A DNA stretch of 8,228 bases from Candidatus Parvarchaeota archaeon UBA446. Its GTDB lineage: Archaea > Nanobdellota > Nanobdellia > Parvarchaeales > Parvarchaeaceae. A program made the position numbers and the translations under genes. Below the pieces are notes generated by a model. It had not been told where the DNA came from. It was given only the letters and a program-made list of their open reading frames with translations, and did not search any database. How positions within the stretch are numbered: position 1 is the first letter of the stretch; every line of letters starts with the position of its first letter. The stretch covers positions 1-8,228 of the forward strand of contig DARG01000040.1 in the NCBI GenBank assembly GCA_002503215.1, written 5' to 3'. Positions 1 to 5,986 of this stretch are shown here, piece after piece.

Positions 1-97
1 TCAAATAAATGCGATTTTTATGGTTTGTAATGATGCTCAGACTAAAAAATGGGACAAATTGAGTATGACCTTTATAATTACGACTAGACCGAAAGAC

Positions 98-119
98 TAA
101 AAATTAAGAAAAGCTTTTA
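98..119 (-). terminator. T-rich stretch after the transposase gene
   Basis: Directly after the transposase stop, reading the minus strand, lies a short palindrome (AAAAGCTTTT at 109-118) followed by T-rich sequence. Archaeal termination commonly uses U-rich tracts, so this may end the transposase transcript. The stem is only A/T plus one GC step and could be chance. Confidence 0.3.
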
Positions 120-1655
120 CTATCCAGCTTGTATGCTGCACATTCCCTTCAGGAAAGAGAACATTGTCATTACCTTCTTCTTTAGTTCCTCTAATCCTGC
201 TCCTATCATTAAAAGGAAATTAAGTATGCTCCAAGCATTATACAGGAAAACGGAAAAAGCAAAGTAGAAGAACCTTACAACATAATTTGTGCTTGTAGTC
301 CTTGCAAATGCGTTTCTTTTCTTGTCTCTGTAGCCAGTCTCTATAGTCCAGCGTTTTGAGTACAGCTCTGGCAAACTCCTTATAAAAGCTACATCGTCTT
401 TCTTTATATCTATACTTGTTGCTAGCTTTATCTTTCCCTTTCTGCCAATGGTATAGACAAAACAGGGTATTTTATACTTAATACCGCCGTATTCTAAGCC
501 CTTATAAACTGAATCTATTGGGAGAATCTTAAGCAGCTTCTTTACGCCACCACTCTCTGATAACGGCATCAAATACTTAACTTTCTCTTTATCCAGCATC
601 TGGAACATCTCTGCACCGTTGAAACCTCGGTCTGCCAATAATAGCTTTATATCTACAAGTTTCCTGACTTTATCAATCAACAGTTTTACATCTTCTATGA
701 GAGGAACGCCTGCACGTCTTTTGACTATTGCTAAAGTAGACTTTAGCTTTGGATGGACTATGTCTGCCGTGAGGTATTTTATGAAATTGAATGTGCTTGC
801 CTTTTCTGGACCACCTACTACAAAATCGTATACGCTTTTATTTTCTCTGGAGTTGCCTTTATCGTAAAAAGGTATCAGTGTTTCATCTATGGCGATGGTT
901 GCGTACTTGATCCTTAATGTTTTATTAGCTTCCATGAACTGCTTTCTTAGTATTTTATCTGCCGTTTCGATTGATTCTCTTATAGTGTTTCTCTTTACGT
1001 GCCTAAGTATGGTATAGCCTTTTACCTTTCTTTTTCCATGCGTTTCAAAACTATCGGCACCGCCGTTTGTATATTTACCCACTGATGCTATATGTGTTAA
1101 TACGTCCAATATATCCTCTTTTGTACATGCAGCATTCTTGTTTACGGGTAAATTTATCATTGGATACAGTTTATTACGCAAGTACCTTATCTTTGCAGCC
1201 TTGTCCTCTTCAGTTATCCTGTTTTTACTGTCTTTATCTGTCTTTGCTTTATTGTCTACATTCAATGGAATTTCGAACTTTTCGGTTATTTCCTGTATAG
1301 TGTTTACTATAAAGGCTATTAGGTCTTTGTCTTCGTCGGTTATTTTGTGCTTCAAGAAATAACTGAATGTCCTTCTGTCTGGTATTTTTATCTCATTATT
1401 ATCGTCCTTTAAGAAGCCGAGATTGAATGCGATCTTTTTATTTTCTTTGAGAAAACTCCATAAACTAGTTTCAAATTTAAGTCCTTTCAAGTCTCTGAAG
1501 ACAAGTGCTTTGATTATGGCTTCTTTTCTGTAGTTTTCTCTTATGTTTATTGGATAACCTAAATCGATAGCTCTAAGCACTTCTGATAGATCTAGTTTAT
1601 CGCCTCTTGCTTTCTTTACAGCGGCTACGATTTTCAGCTTCAATTGTTTATACAT
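120..1655 (-). CDS. IS4-superfamily (ISH3-like) DDE transposase
   Basis: This 511-residue protein is a DDE transposase that would cut and paste its own insertion sequence. The first catalytic aspartate is in AIDET (D257), the second in LLADRGFN (D342), and the third acidic residue in the YREK signature Y432-x2-R435-x3-E439-x6-K446. The aromatic C-terminal stretch around 460-475 (RFFYFAFSVFLYNAW) follows the usual end of ISH3-type enzymes. The first 240 residues are a long Lys-rich helical region, probably DNA-binding, that makes it longer than typical ISH3 transposases. The frame is uninterrupted, so the enzyme may be active. A TATA element near 1674-1684, about 26 nt upstream of the ATG, predicts a leaderless mRNA. 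The exact IS family is uncertain because I could not define terminal repeats. The transposase call itself is secure. Confidence 0.93.
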   Translation of the reverse strand: MYKQLKLKIVAAVKKARGDKLDLSEVLRAIDLGYPINIRENYRKEAIIKALVFRDLKGLKFETSLWSFLKENKKIAFNLGFLKDDNNEIKIPDRRTFSYFLKHKITDEDKDLIAFIVNTIQEITEKFEIPLNVDNKAKTDKDSKNRITEEDKAAKIRYLRNKLYPMINLPVNKNAACTKEDILDVLTHIASVGKYTNGGADSFETHGKRKVKGYTILRHVKRNTIRESIETADKILRKQFMEANKTLRIKYATIAIDETLIPFYDKGNSRENKSVYDFVVGGPEKASTFNFIKYLTADIVHPKLKSTLAIVKRRAGVPLIEDVKLLIDKVRKLVDIKLLLADRGFNGAEMFQMLDKEKVKYLMPLSESGGVKKLLKILPIDSVYKGLEYGGIKYKIPCFVYTIGRKGKIKLATSIDIKKDDVAFIRSLPELYSKRWTIETGYRDKKRNAFARTTSTNYVVRFFYFAFSVFLYNAWSILNFLLMIGAGLEELKKKVMTMFSFLKGMCSIQAG

Positions 1656-1673
1656 ATTATTTCACTTATCTGT

Positions 1674-1684
1674 TATATTATAAT
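1674..1684 (-). promoter_or_regulatory. TATA box of the transposase gene
   Basis: On the minus strand an ATTATAATATA element is centred about 25 nt upstream of the transposase ATG at 1655. This is the spacing expected for a leaderless archaeal transcript. Confidence 0.45.
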
Positions 1685-1720
1685 GTATATATGATTTGTT
1701 ATAGTATATAAGCTTTAAGG

Positions 1721-1730
1721 TTTATATATT
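1721..1730 (+). promoter_or_regulatory. TATA box of the small winged-helix gene
   Basis: TTTATATATT would place transcription start near 1751, giving a leader of about 12 nt that includes GTGAT at 1754-1758, a partial match to the archaeal Shine-Dalgarno GGAGGTGAT, 5 nt before the ATG. The motif TATAAGCTT lies just upstream at 1707-1715. Confidence 0.5.
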
Positions 1731-1763
1731 AAGCCATACAACATAATAGATATGTGATGTAAT

Positions 1764-2138
1764 ATGGCAAAAGAAGGCGTTCCGTCTTGGTTGGTAAAAA
1801 GATACATGAAACTTTGGAGCAAGTTCAAAGATAAGTCATTCTCATTTGAAGACGCGAAAAGTACATTAAAAGAAGATGGTAAGTTTATTAGCGTCGTACT
1901 GTCCGAAATGAAAAAAGAGGGTTGGTTGTCACTAGAATTGGATCCTGAAGACGCAAGGAAAAGGCTTTACAAATTAAACTCGCTTGAAGAAGTTATGAAA
2001 AAAACAGCTGAGAAGGCAATTGGAATTTTTAAAACAGACAGCAAAGAAGCCTCATCTACTCAAATAAATGTAGTAATGGGTGGGACTATACACGGCGATG
2101 TAAAAAACATAAAAAACAGTGAAGATAATAAAAACTAA
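1764..2138 (+). CDS. Small winged-helix protein with a β-rich GDV-motif tail, unknown role
   Basis: I do not recognise this 124-residue protein as a named family. Residues about 6-72 read as a winged helix-turn-helix: helical PSWLVKRYMKLWSKF, then FEDAKSTLK, a recognition-like helix FISVVLSEMKKEGW and a wing ending RLYKL, typical of archaeal transcription regulators. Residues 74-90 look helical. The tail (99-118) alternates hydrophobic and polar residues and contains TIHGDVKNIK, similar to IRGNVYN near the start of the protein at 2536. The ATG is supported by a TATA box and a GTGAT site just upstream. Its 3' end overlaps the convergent MarR-like gene by 4 bp. A DNA-binding regulator or sensor is inferred from the fold pattern; the target is unknown. 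Confidence 0.7.
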   Translation: MAKEGVPSWLVKRYMKLWSKFKDKSFSFEDAKSTLKEDGKFISVVLSEMKKEGWLSLELDPEDARKRLYKLNSLEEVMKKTAEKAIGIFKTDSKEASSTQINVVMGGTIHGDVKNIKNSEDNKN

Positions 2139-2452
2139 AAGAATAGAACAAGTGCCTTTCTTTCTTCGTTTCCTCTAAGTAAATCCATTAATTCTTTGCC
2201 ATTCGTAGTAAGTTCTGGGTGTTTTATCTTTGAGTTCTTCTCGTCCCTCGCTTTTGTTATTAACTGGTCTTCTTCCATCTCCTTTAGTATTCTGGAAACC
2301 AATGTTTGATTGGTAGCTAATGCATCCGCAACTTTGGATATACTCAATTTTTTGTCCTGATGGCCTGCTATAAACAGAAAAATCCTCTTTTCTAAATCAC
2401 TAAGAACTTTGTATTTTATTGCGGTCTTTACGCCAACATTTACATTCGACAT
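2135..2452 (-). CDS. MarR-like winged-helix transcriptional regulator
   Basis: With the ATG at 2452 the protein has 105 residues. Residues 17-92 form a winged HTH: LEKRIFLFIAG, then ISKVADALATNQTLVSRILKEMEED (HTH with recognition helix), a wing over KARDEKNSKIKHPE, and the MarR-like ending LTTNGKELMDLL. Such proteins usually bind as dimers to operators overlapping their own promoters. A longer reading from a TTG at 2467 adds five residues, but the ATG is preferred because the TATA element at 2473-2483 sits about 26 nt upstream, the leaderless spacing seen elsewhere here. It is transcribed away from the three-gene set starting at 2536 and shares an 83-bp promoter region with it, so it may control both. 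No ligand can be predicted. Confidence 0.8.
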   Translation of the reverse strand: MSNVNVGVKTAIKYKVLSDLEKRIFLFIAGHQDKKLSISKVADALATNQTLVSRILKEMEEDQLITKARDEKNSKIKHPELTTNGKELMDLLRGNEERKALVLFF

Positions 2453-2472
2453 ATAAGGAATAATCAATTTGA

Positions 2473-2483
2473 GTATATATAAC
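2473..2483 (-). promoter_or_regulatory. TATA box of the MarR-like gene
   Basis: GTTATATATAC on the minus strand is centred about 26 nt upstream of the ATG at 2452. This favours that ATG over the upstream TTG at 2467, which would fall only about 11 nt from the box. Confidence 0.55.
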
Positions 2484-2506
2484 TTATATTACTTGGATTA
2501 GTAAAG

Positions 2507-2514
2507 TATATAAA
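2507..2514 (+). promoter_or_regulatory. TATA box of the three-gene set at 2536
   Basis: TATATAAA centred near 2510 lies about 26 nt upstream of the ATG at 2536, predicting a leaderless mRNA. The preceding bases AAAG match those before the TATA box of the RNA candidate at 7026. It lies back to back with the promoter of the MarR-like gene. Confidence 0.65.
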
Positions 2515-2535
2515 TCATGCTAATATGTAAATTGT

Positions 2536-2838
2536 ATGGATCAATCAAATTATATCAGTGATTCTGAAATTCGGGGAAATGTATATAATGAAACCGTATA
2601 CAATACCTTTTCATATAAAAATGCCGGGTTTAAGTTTTTGTGTGATAAGGTTAGAGGGTATCCGAACGGCGAATTTGCAGCAGGATTTTGTATTATAACG
2701 CCAGAAAAAGAACTTAAAGTTCCTATGGAAAATAGTTTTTCACATTATTTAAATGCACCGGACTTTGACCTTGATTTTAAATACCTACCAGAGGATGACA
2801 ACCAATGGACTTTGTCAGAGATAAAATTGAGGAAATAA
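2536..2838 (+). CDS. Unknown 100-residue soluble protein, first gene of a three-gene set
   Basis: I do not recognise this protein. It has no signal peptide or membrane segment. The N-terminus carries EIRGNVYNETVYN (residues 11-23), an I-x-G-[DN]-V-x-N pattern also seen in the tail of the winged-helix protein at 1764. The rest (25-90) is rich in aromatic residues and predicted strands (FKFLCDKV, FAAGFCIIT, LDFKYL) with two cysteines (C36, C52). The ATG is supported by a TATA element at the leaderless distance. Its 3' end overlaps the next gene by 34 bp, implying coupled translation and a common function with that membrane protein. A cytosolic partner or sensor for the two membrane proteins is an inference. 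Confidence 0.6.
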   Translation: MDQSNYISDSEIRGNVYNETVYNTFSYKNAGFKFLCDKVRGYPNGEFAAGFCIITPEKELKVPMENSFSHYLNAPDFDLDFKYLPEDDNQWTLSEIKLRK

Positions 2839-3014
2839 AAGCAACATTAGTAATATTGGTTTTGATGATTGTAGCTTCAGCTGTTGGTGCTTCGGTAACC
2901 GGCTTTAAAATATTATTGTATGGAATTGCTATAGCATCTTTTATCGGCACCGTCGGTTATATTATTCATCTGTTATATTCTATACAAAATCAACAAGATT
3001 TAGGAAGGGTCTGA
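2805..3014 (+). CDS. Small two-segment membrane protein (unknown), overlapping its upstream gene
   Basis: A 69-residue protein with a short charged N-terminus (MDFVRDKIEEIK) and two hydrophobic segments, about residues 12-34 and 36-58, joined by a very short turn, so it probably forms a membrane hairpin. The ATG lies inside the 3' end of the upstream gene, preceded by GAGGATGA (2791-2798), a good partial Shine-Dalgarno 6 nt away. The next in-frame Met would cut into the first membrane segment, so this start is preferred. Small two-segment proteins encoded with soluble partners are known as membrane effectors or immunity proteins in several defence and competition systems, but no homology is visible here and the role is unknown. 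Confidence 0.6.
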   Translation: MDFVRDKIEEIKATLVILVLMIVASAVGASVTGFKILLYGIAIASFIGTVGYIIHLLYSIQNQQDLGRV

Positions 3015-3032
3015 GATCGAGAAAAACTTTAT

Positions 3033-3287
3033 ATGGATAAATTAAACTATGCTATTATTTTACTACTTATAATTATTATATTAACATTCGCATTGTCACC
3101 GAGTATACATTCAACAATAGAATCTGGCATTGCGGGTTCAAATCATTATAGGTTTACTTTGGATGCTGATGTATTGGGTGCTATTGCATTGATAGTTAGT
3201 TTGCACGGTCTACTGCTTATTATTACAGAGAGTATATTAACGATAAGATTAGCCTATACAAAATTACTTAAAACTTTTAAAATATAA
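3033..3287 (+). CDS. Small membrane protein with two hydrophobic segments (unknown)
   Basis: An 84-residue protein with hydrophobic segments at about residues 6-24 (very Ile/Leu-rich) and 47-70, separated by a polar loop (SPSIHSTIES to FTLDAD), and a basic C-terminus (TKLLKTFKI) probably on the cytoplasmic side. The first segment could instead act as an uncleaved signal anchor. It lies 18 nt behind the previous gene on the same strand and is probably co-transcribed. No clear ribosome site is visible. It differs from its neighbour in loop length, so the two need not be paralogues. It is followed at 3309-3319 by a short T-rich stretch that may end the transcript. Confidence 0.55.
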   Translation: MDKLNYAIILLLIIIILTFALSPSIHSTIESGIAGSNHYRFTLDADVLGAIALIVSLHGLLLIITESILTIRLAYTKLLKTFKI

Positions 3288-3373
3288 GAAAAATAAGCAG
3301 AATCTCAGGTTTGTTTTGTATTGAATTGCCGTTATTTGTTATTGTCTACAAGTTAGAAATATCCATATAGTTT

Positions 3374-3817
3374 TTAGCACTGTCTTTCAAAAGTAAACGT
3401 GTTATTTTCCATCCGCAAGTCAAAGCTGTTTTTAAGTGTATCTTCTACATAAATCATTTCTTTTGCCATCCTGGTTATTGTTTCAGTTTCGTGAGGGGTA
3501 AAGTTTTTATCGGCAGTACTCCCGAACGAGGTAAGCACTAACTTAATTTGATCCTCCCCTATGTGAAGCCTTAGCGTTATACATGCGTCCAAAACTCCTG
3601 GAACATTCCTTTTTATTGTATATTGATTTATCTCTATATTATTTTCTGATAGTGTAGTTTTTACAACATCTAAGCCCAAACCCTTAAATAACGATATTAA
3701 TCCCATGTATAAATCGGGATAACTAATTTCTTTTCCTAGTCCCTTCGTGGCTATATACATGGAGGTTTCGTAAGCTCTTTTGTAAATTGCTGTATCAAGT
3801 TCTTGCCTTGAGTCCAT
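3374..3817 (-). CDS. Unknown 147-residue cytosolic protein
   Basis: I do not recognise this protein. It appears soluble with mixed α/β character: an N-terminal helical half (residues 1-50, with ISYPDLYMGLISLFKGLGLDVV) followed by alternating strand-like stretches (IEINQYTIKR, LDACITLRLHI, IKLVLTSFG) and a helical segment around HETETITRMAKEMIYVEDTL. It carries no cofactor or catalytic motif I can name. A GTG at 3826 would add three residues, but the ATG at 3817 is chosen because GTGAT at 3822-3826 is a ribosome-site match 4 nt upstream. A/T-rich TATA-like sequence lies at 3840-3856. It is convergent with the membrane-protein gene ending at 3287, and 126 bp separate it from the next minus-strand gene, so it is probably expressed on its own. 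Confidence 0.65.
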   Translation of the reverse strand: MDSRQELDTAIYKRAYETSMYIATKGLGKEISYPDLYMGLISLFKGLGLDVVKTTLSENNIEINQYTIKRNVPGVLDACITLRLHIGEDQIKLVLTSFGSTADKNFTPHETETITRMAKEMIYVEDTLKNSFDLRMENNTFTFERQC

Positions 3818-3943
3818 GATTATCACTACAATCCCCTGTTTAAATATTTTATAATTGTAGTAAATCTAGAACAATATCACTGAATGCAGATCTACAGCAA
3901 TCCAAATAAGTCAAATTTTTATTAGGTACTTTAAATTTAAGTG

Positions 3944-4417
3944 CTATTTTATGAAATCGGTTAACTTAACGTTGTTTTCTTTAAGATTTTCTCGCACTGC
4001 CTCTGTGTTTTTAATCCCGAAGGCTCGCTCCAATTGGGCAAGTTTATGCGAACTTATGTAATGTATCCGCTTCCTTCTCAAGAATGCCTTCAGCGCGTCT
4101 GTTTCCCTGCCCTTGACAAAGGCGACATGTGAGGCCTTCACACTTGCTATTTTTATTCCATGCCGCTCTTTTAGCAGACGCAGTGTATCTACCTCACTAT
4201 GCTTTTCAGGGATAAAATAACCTCTTTCTAAAAGTATTTTCATTATACTATCTTGTTTTGGAGTTGTCTTAATTCTTGGAAGCTTTATGTCTCTTGTCCA
4301 AATGTACACACTAGAGTGGGTTATGCCTAACATTAAAGCTACATCCTTTCTAGTTGTGCCGTTCATTACCATCCTTCTGGCTTTTTCTTTGATCTCTTGC
4401 GGTAGCGCCTTTGGCAT
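3944..4417 (-). CDS. Homeodomain-like HTH protein of unknown family
   Basis: From the ATG at 4417 this is 157 residues. Residues 6-47 form a homeodomain-like HTH (EIKEKARRMVMNG-TTRKDVALMLGI-THSSVYIWTRDI), the type found in resolvases, transposases and small regulators. Residues 55-90 and 108-157 look like further small helical DNA-binding-like units with many Lys/Arg residues. No nuclease or recombinase catalytic residues are evident. A longer reading from a TTG at 4465 adds 16 residues, but TTTATAAT at 4439-4446 lies exactly at leaderless distance from 4417 and inside that extension, so the shorter form is preferred. It follows the restriction-modification operon on the same strand with its own promoter. 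It might regulate that operon, but nothing in the sequence proves it. Confidence 0.7.
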   Translation of the reverse strand: MPKALPQEIKEKARRMVMNGTTRKDVALMLGITHSSVYIWTRDIKLPRIKTTPKQDSIMKILLERGYFIPEKHSEVDTLRLLKERHGIKIASVKASHVAFVKGRETDALKAFLRRKRIHYISSHKLAQLERAFGIKNTEAVRENLKENNVKLTDFIK

Positions 4418-4438
4418 AATCTTAGAAAGTACTTTAGA

Positions 4439-4446
4439 ATTATAAA
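4439..4446 (-). promoter_or_regulatory. TATA box of the HTH gene
   Basis: TTTATAAT on the minus strand is centred about 26 nt upstream of the ATG at 4417. It decides the start codon, because the alternative TTG at 4465 lies upstream of the box. Confidence 0.55.
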
Positions 4447-4465
4447 TTCGCTTAAAATAAAGCAA

Positions 4466-4490
4466 TTAAAGAAAAGGAAAATTAAATTAA
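4466..4490 (-). terminator. U-rich tract behind the restriction-modification operon
   Basis: On the minus strand, about 40-60 nt after the Vsr stop, the sequence is almost entirely T with a few C and A (TTTTCCTTTTCTTT core). U-rich tracts without a hairpin are a common archaeal termination signal, so this may separate the operon from the HTH gene. Confidence 0.4.
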
Positions 4491-4528
4491 CCTATAAATA
4501 TGCTTGCTTTGGAACCACTATCAAAATT

Positions 4529-4918
4529 TTATGGATTTATGATGCACTTTATTTTCTTTGCCTGAGACATTGCGTCTTTTTTTATGTCATGCTCCCATAG
4601 TTCAACTACTTTCCATCCTTTTTGCTTTAATTGTGCCTTTACCACTTCTCTTCTTTCTATATTTCTAGTTATCTTCTTCTGCCAATACCCTCGCTTTGGG
4701 ATGATTCCTTTATTCTTCCAGTTGTAGCCATGCCAAAAATCCCCATCAACAAAAATAGCAACTTTCTTTTTTGTAAATACCAAATCTGGCTTCCCAATCA
4801 AGCTATTCAAATGTATTCTATACCCCCTAATCCCTAATTTCCATATTGCTTTTCTTAGTTTTATTTCTGGCGTTGTGTCTATTGACTTTATCCTAGCCAT
4901 TATCTGGCTCCTATCCAT
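4529..4918 (-). CDS. vsr: Vsr-type very-short-patch repair endonuclease
   Basis: This 129-residue protein belongs to the Vsr family, which nicks DNA 5' of the T in T:G mismatches left when 5-methylcytosine deaminates and so protects methylase target sites from mutation. The PD-(D/E)XK-like core is visible: E18 in TTPEIKLRK, D45 in GKPDLVF, and H63 in VDGDFWHG, followed by NIERREVVKAQLKQKGWKVVELWEHDI, which matches the Vsr C-terminal half. Against E. coli Vsr as I recall it, the positions of the structural zinc ligands are replaced (GDFWHGYNW has no Cys, and LWEHD replaces the WEC segment), and the H64 position is D58. This DGDFWHG form is the version common in restriction-modification neighbourhoods. 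The gene lies 18 nt after the methylase and is third in its operon. Length is normal and the frame intact. Confidence 0.93.
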   Translation of the reverse strand: MDRSQIMARIKSIDTTPEIKLRKAIWKLGIRGYRIHLNSLIGKPDLVFTKKKVAIFVDGDFWHGYNWKNKGIIPKRGYWQKKITRNIERREVVKAQLKQKGWKVVELWEHDIKKDAMSQAKKIKCIINP

Positions 4919-4936
4919 ATTACCAGTTAATTTTTG

Positions 4937-5986
4937 TTAATCTTTCGCACATATTTTTTCAGTCGCTTTAGAAAATGTTTTCATGTCTGACATAATTCTT
5001 TTTGCAATTGCCTCGGCTAGCTTCACAGGCACTGCATTTCCGACCATCTTGTATCCTTGGGCTAAATTTATATAATAAAAGATAAAGTTATCTGGGAATG
5101 TCTGTATTCTAGCCGCTTCACGCACAGTCAGCCGCCTGTAATATGAGCCTGTAAAGACCCACTTGTCAGTTCCGACCTTCTGCATTGGGCAAGAATCTGG
5201 ATGTAACGGGGCATGCCTTCCGCCAGCTTGGATGGTAAATGACTGCTCATCCCACCCCCTTATCCTATTTCTTGACATATAGATTGTTGAAAAGCTGCCT
5301 ACCATATATTCATGGTTAGGAAATTTTACACTCGGATTAGGCTTATTCTTGTCCAAAGCAGGAACAGCTTGGGGCAAGTCAGATATCGCCTGTTTTAGGG
5401 TTACCCATTTCTGGAGAGATGTATTGCTTGAGCTGCTATTAATTGATTTTGAATGGGTAGGCTCCGGTGGTAAGAATGAAAAGCCAATGTCCTTCCTATA
5501 GCCAACAATTATCACTCTTTTCCTTTCTTGAGGGACTCCATAATTCCTAGCATCGTATATATTATAAGATACTCGGTAGCCAAGCCTTTCCATTTGATTG
5601 ATTATTTTATTGAACTCACTTTTGTGGGTGCTTGAAAGCATGCCTGGAACATTTTCAGCAACAAAGAATTTAGGCTGCTTGTCCCTGATTACCCTAATGT
5701 ATTCATAAAACAATTGCCCTCTTTCATCGTTTATTCCCCTCATAGCACCGGCAAGGCTCCAGCTTTGGCAAGGTGGTCCCCCTATAATGCCATCTGCATC
5801 AGGCAAATCCTCTGATTTTATGTCAATTATAGACCTACCATCTAGCTTATGGCCAAAATTCTTTTCATATGTCTCCCATACTGCCTTATCATTATCATTT
5901 GCAAATACGATGCCAAAGCCGGCATTGCGAAAGCCTAAGTCTAAGCCGCCACATCCTGAGAACAGTGATATTAAGCTACATTTCAT
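4937..5986 (-). CDS. DNA (cytosine-5) methyltransferase, NgoPII/HaeIII-like type II
   Basis: A 349-residue C5-methyltransferase that transfers a methyl group from S-adenosylmethionine to cytosine in the recognition site. All main motifs are present: I, FSGCGGLDLGF (9-19); IV, GGPPCQSWS with catalytic C73; VI, ENV (111-113); VIII, QERKR (153-157); IX, RRLTVREAARIQTFP (284-298); X, GYKMVGNAVP (311-320). The target-recognition region lies between VIII and IX, about 165-283, with WDEQSFTIQAGGRHAPLHP inside it. The adjoining NgoPII-like endonuclease suggests GGCC as target. The start overlaps the endonuclease stop as ATGA, and a perfect GGTGAT ribosome site (5992-5997) lies 5 nt upstream inside the endonuclease gene, unlike the leaderless genes around it. 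The enzyme looks complete and active. Confidence 0.96.
   Translation of the reverse strand: MKCSLISLFSGCGGLDLGFRNAGFGIVFANDNDKAVWETYEKNFGHKLDGRSIIDIKSEDLPDADGIIGGPPCQSWSLAGAMRGINDERGQLFYEYIRVIRDKQPKFFVAENVPGMLSSTHKSEFNKIINQMERLGYRVSYNIYDARNYGVPQERKRVIIVGYRKDIGFSFLPPEPTHSKSINSSSSNTSLQKWVTLKQAISDLPQAVPALDKNKPNPSVKFPNHEYMVGSFSTIYMSRNRIRGWDEQSFTIQAGGRHAPLHPDSCPMQKVGTDKWVFTGSYYRRLTVREAARIQTFPDNFIFYYINLAQGYKMVGNAVPVKLAEAIAKRIMSDMKTFSKATEKICAKD

Noticed and set aside
1067..1362. Plus-strand open frames inside the transposase gene and similar plus-strand frames inside Vsr, methylase and endonuclease (619-867, 4631-4837, 5787-6092, 6425-6652)
   Set aside because: They lie antisense to genes with clear catalytic motifs and have low-complexity, Leu/Ser/Phe-rich translations typical of shadow frames.
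63..1739. Possible terminal inverted repeats of the transposase element (GTATGACC at 63-70 against GTATGGCT in reverse at 1732-1739)
   Set aside because: Only about 9 of 15 bases agree and no matching target duplication flanks the pair. Element ends are left undefined.
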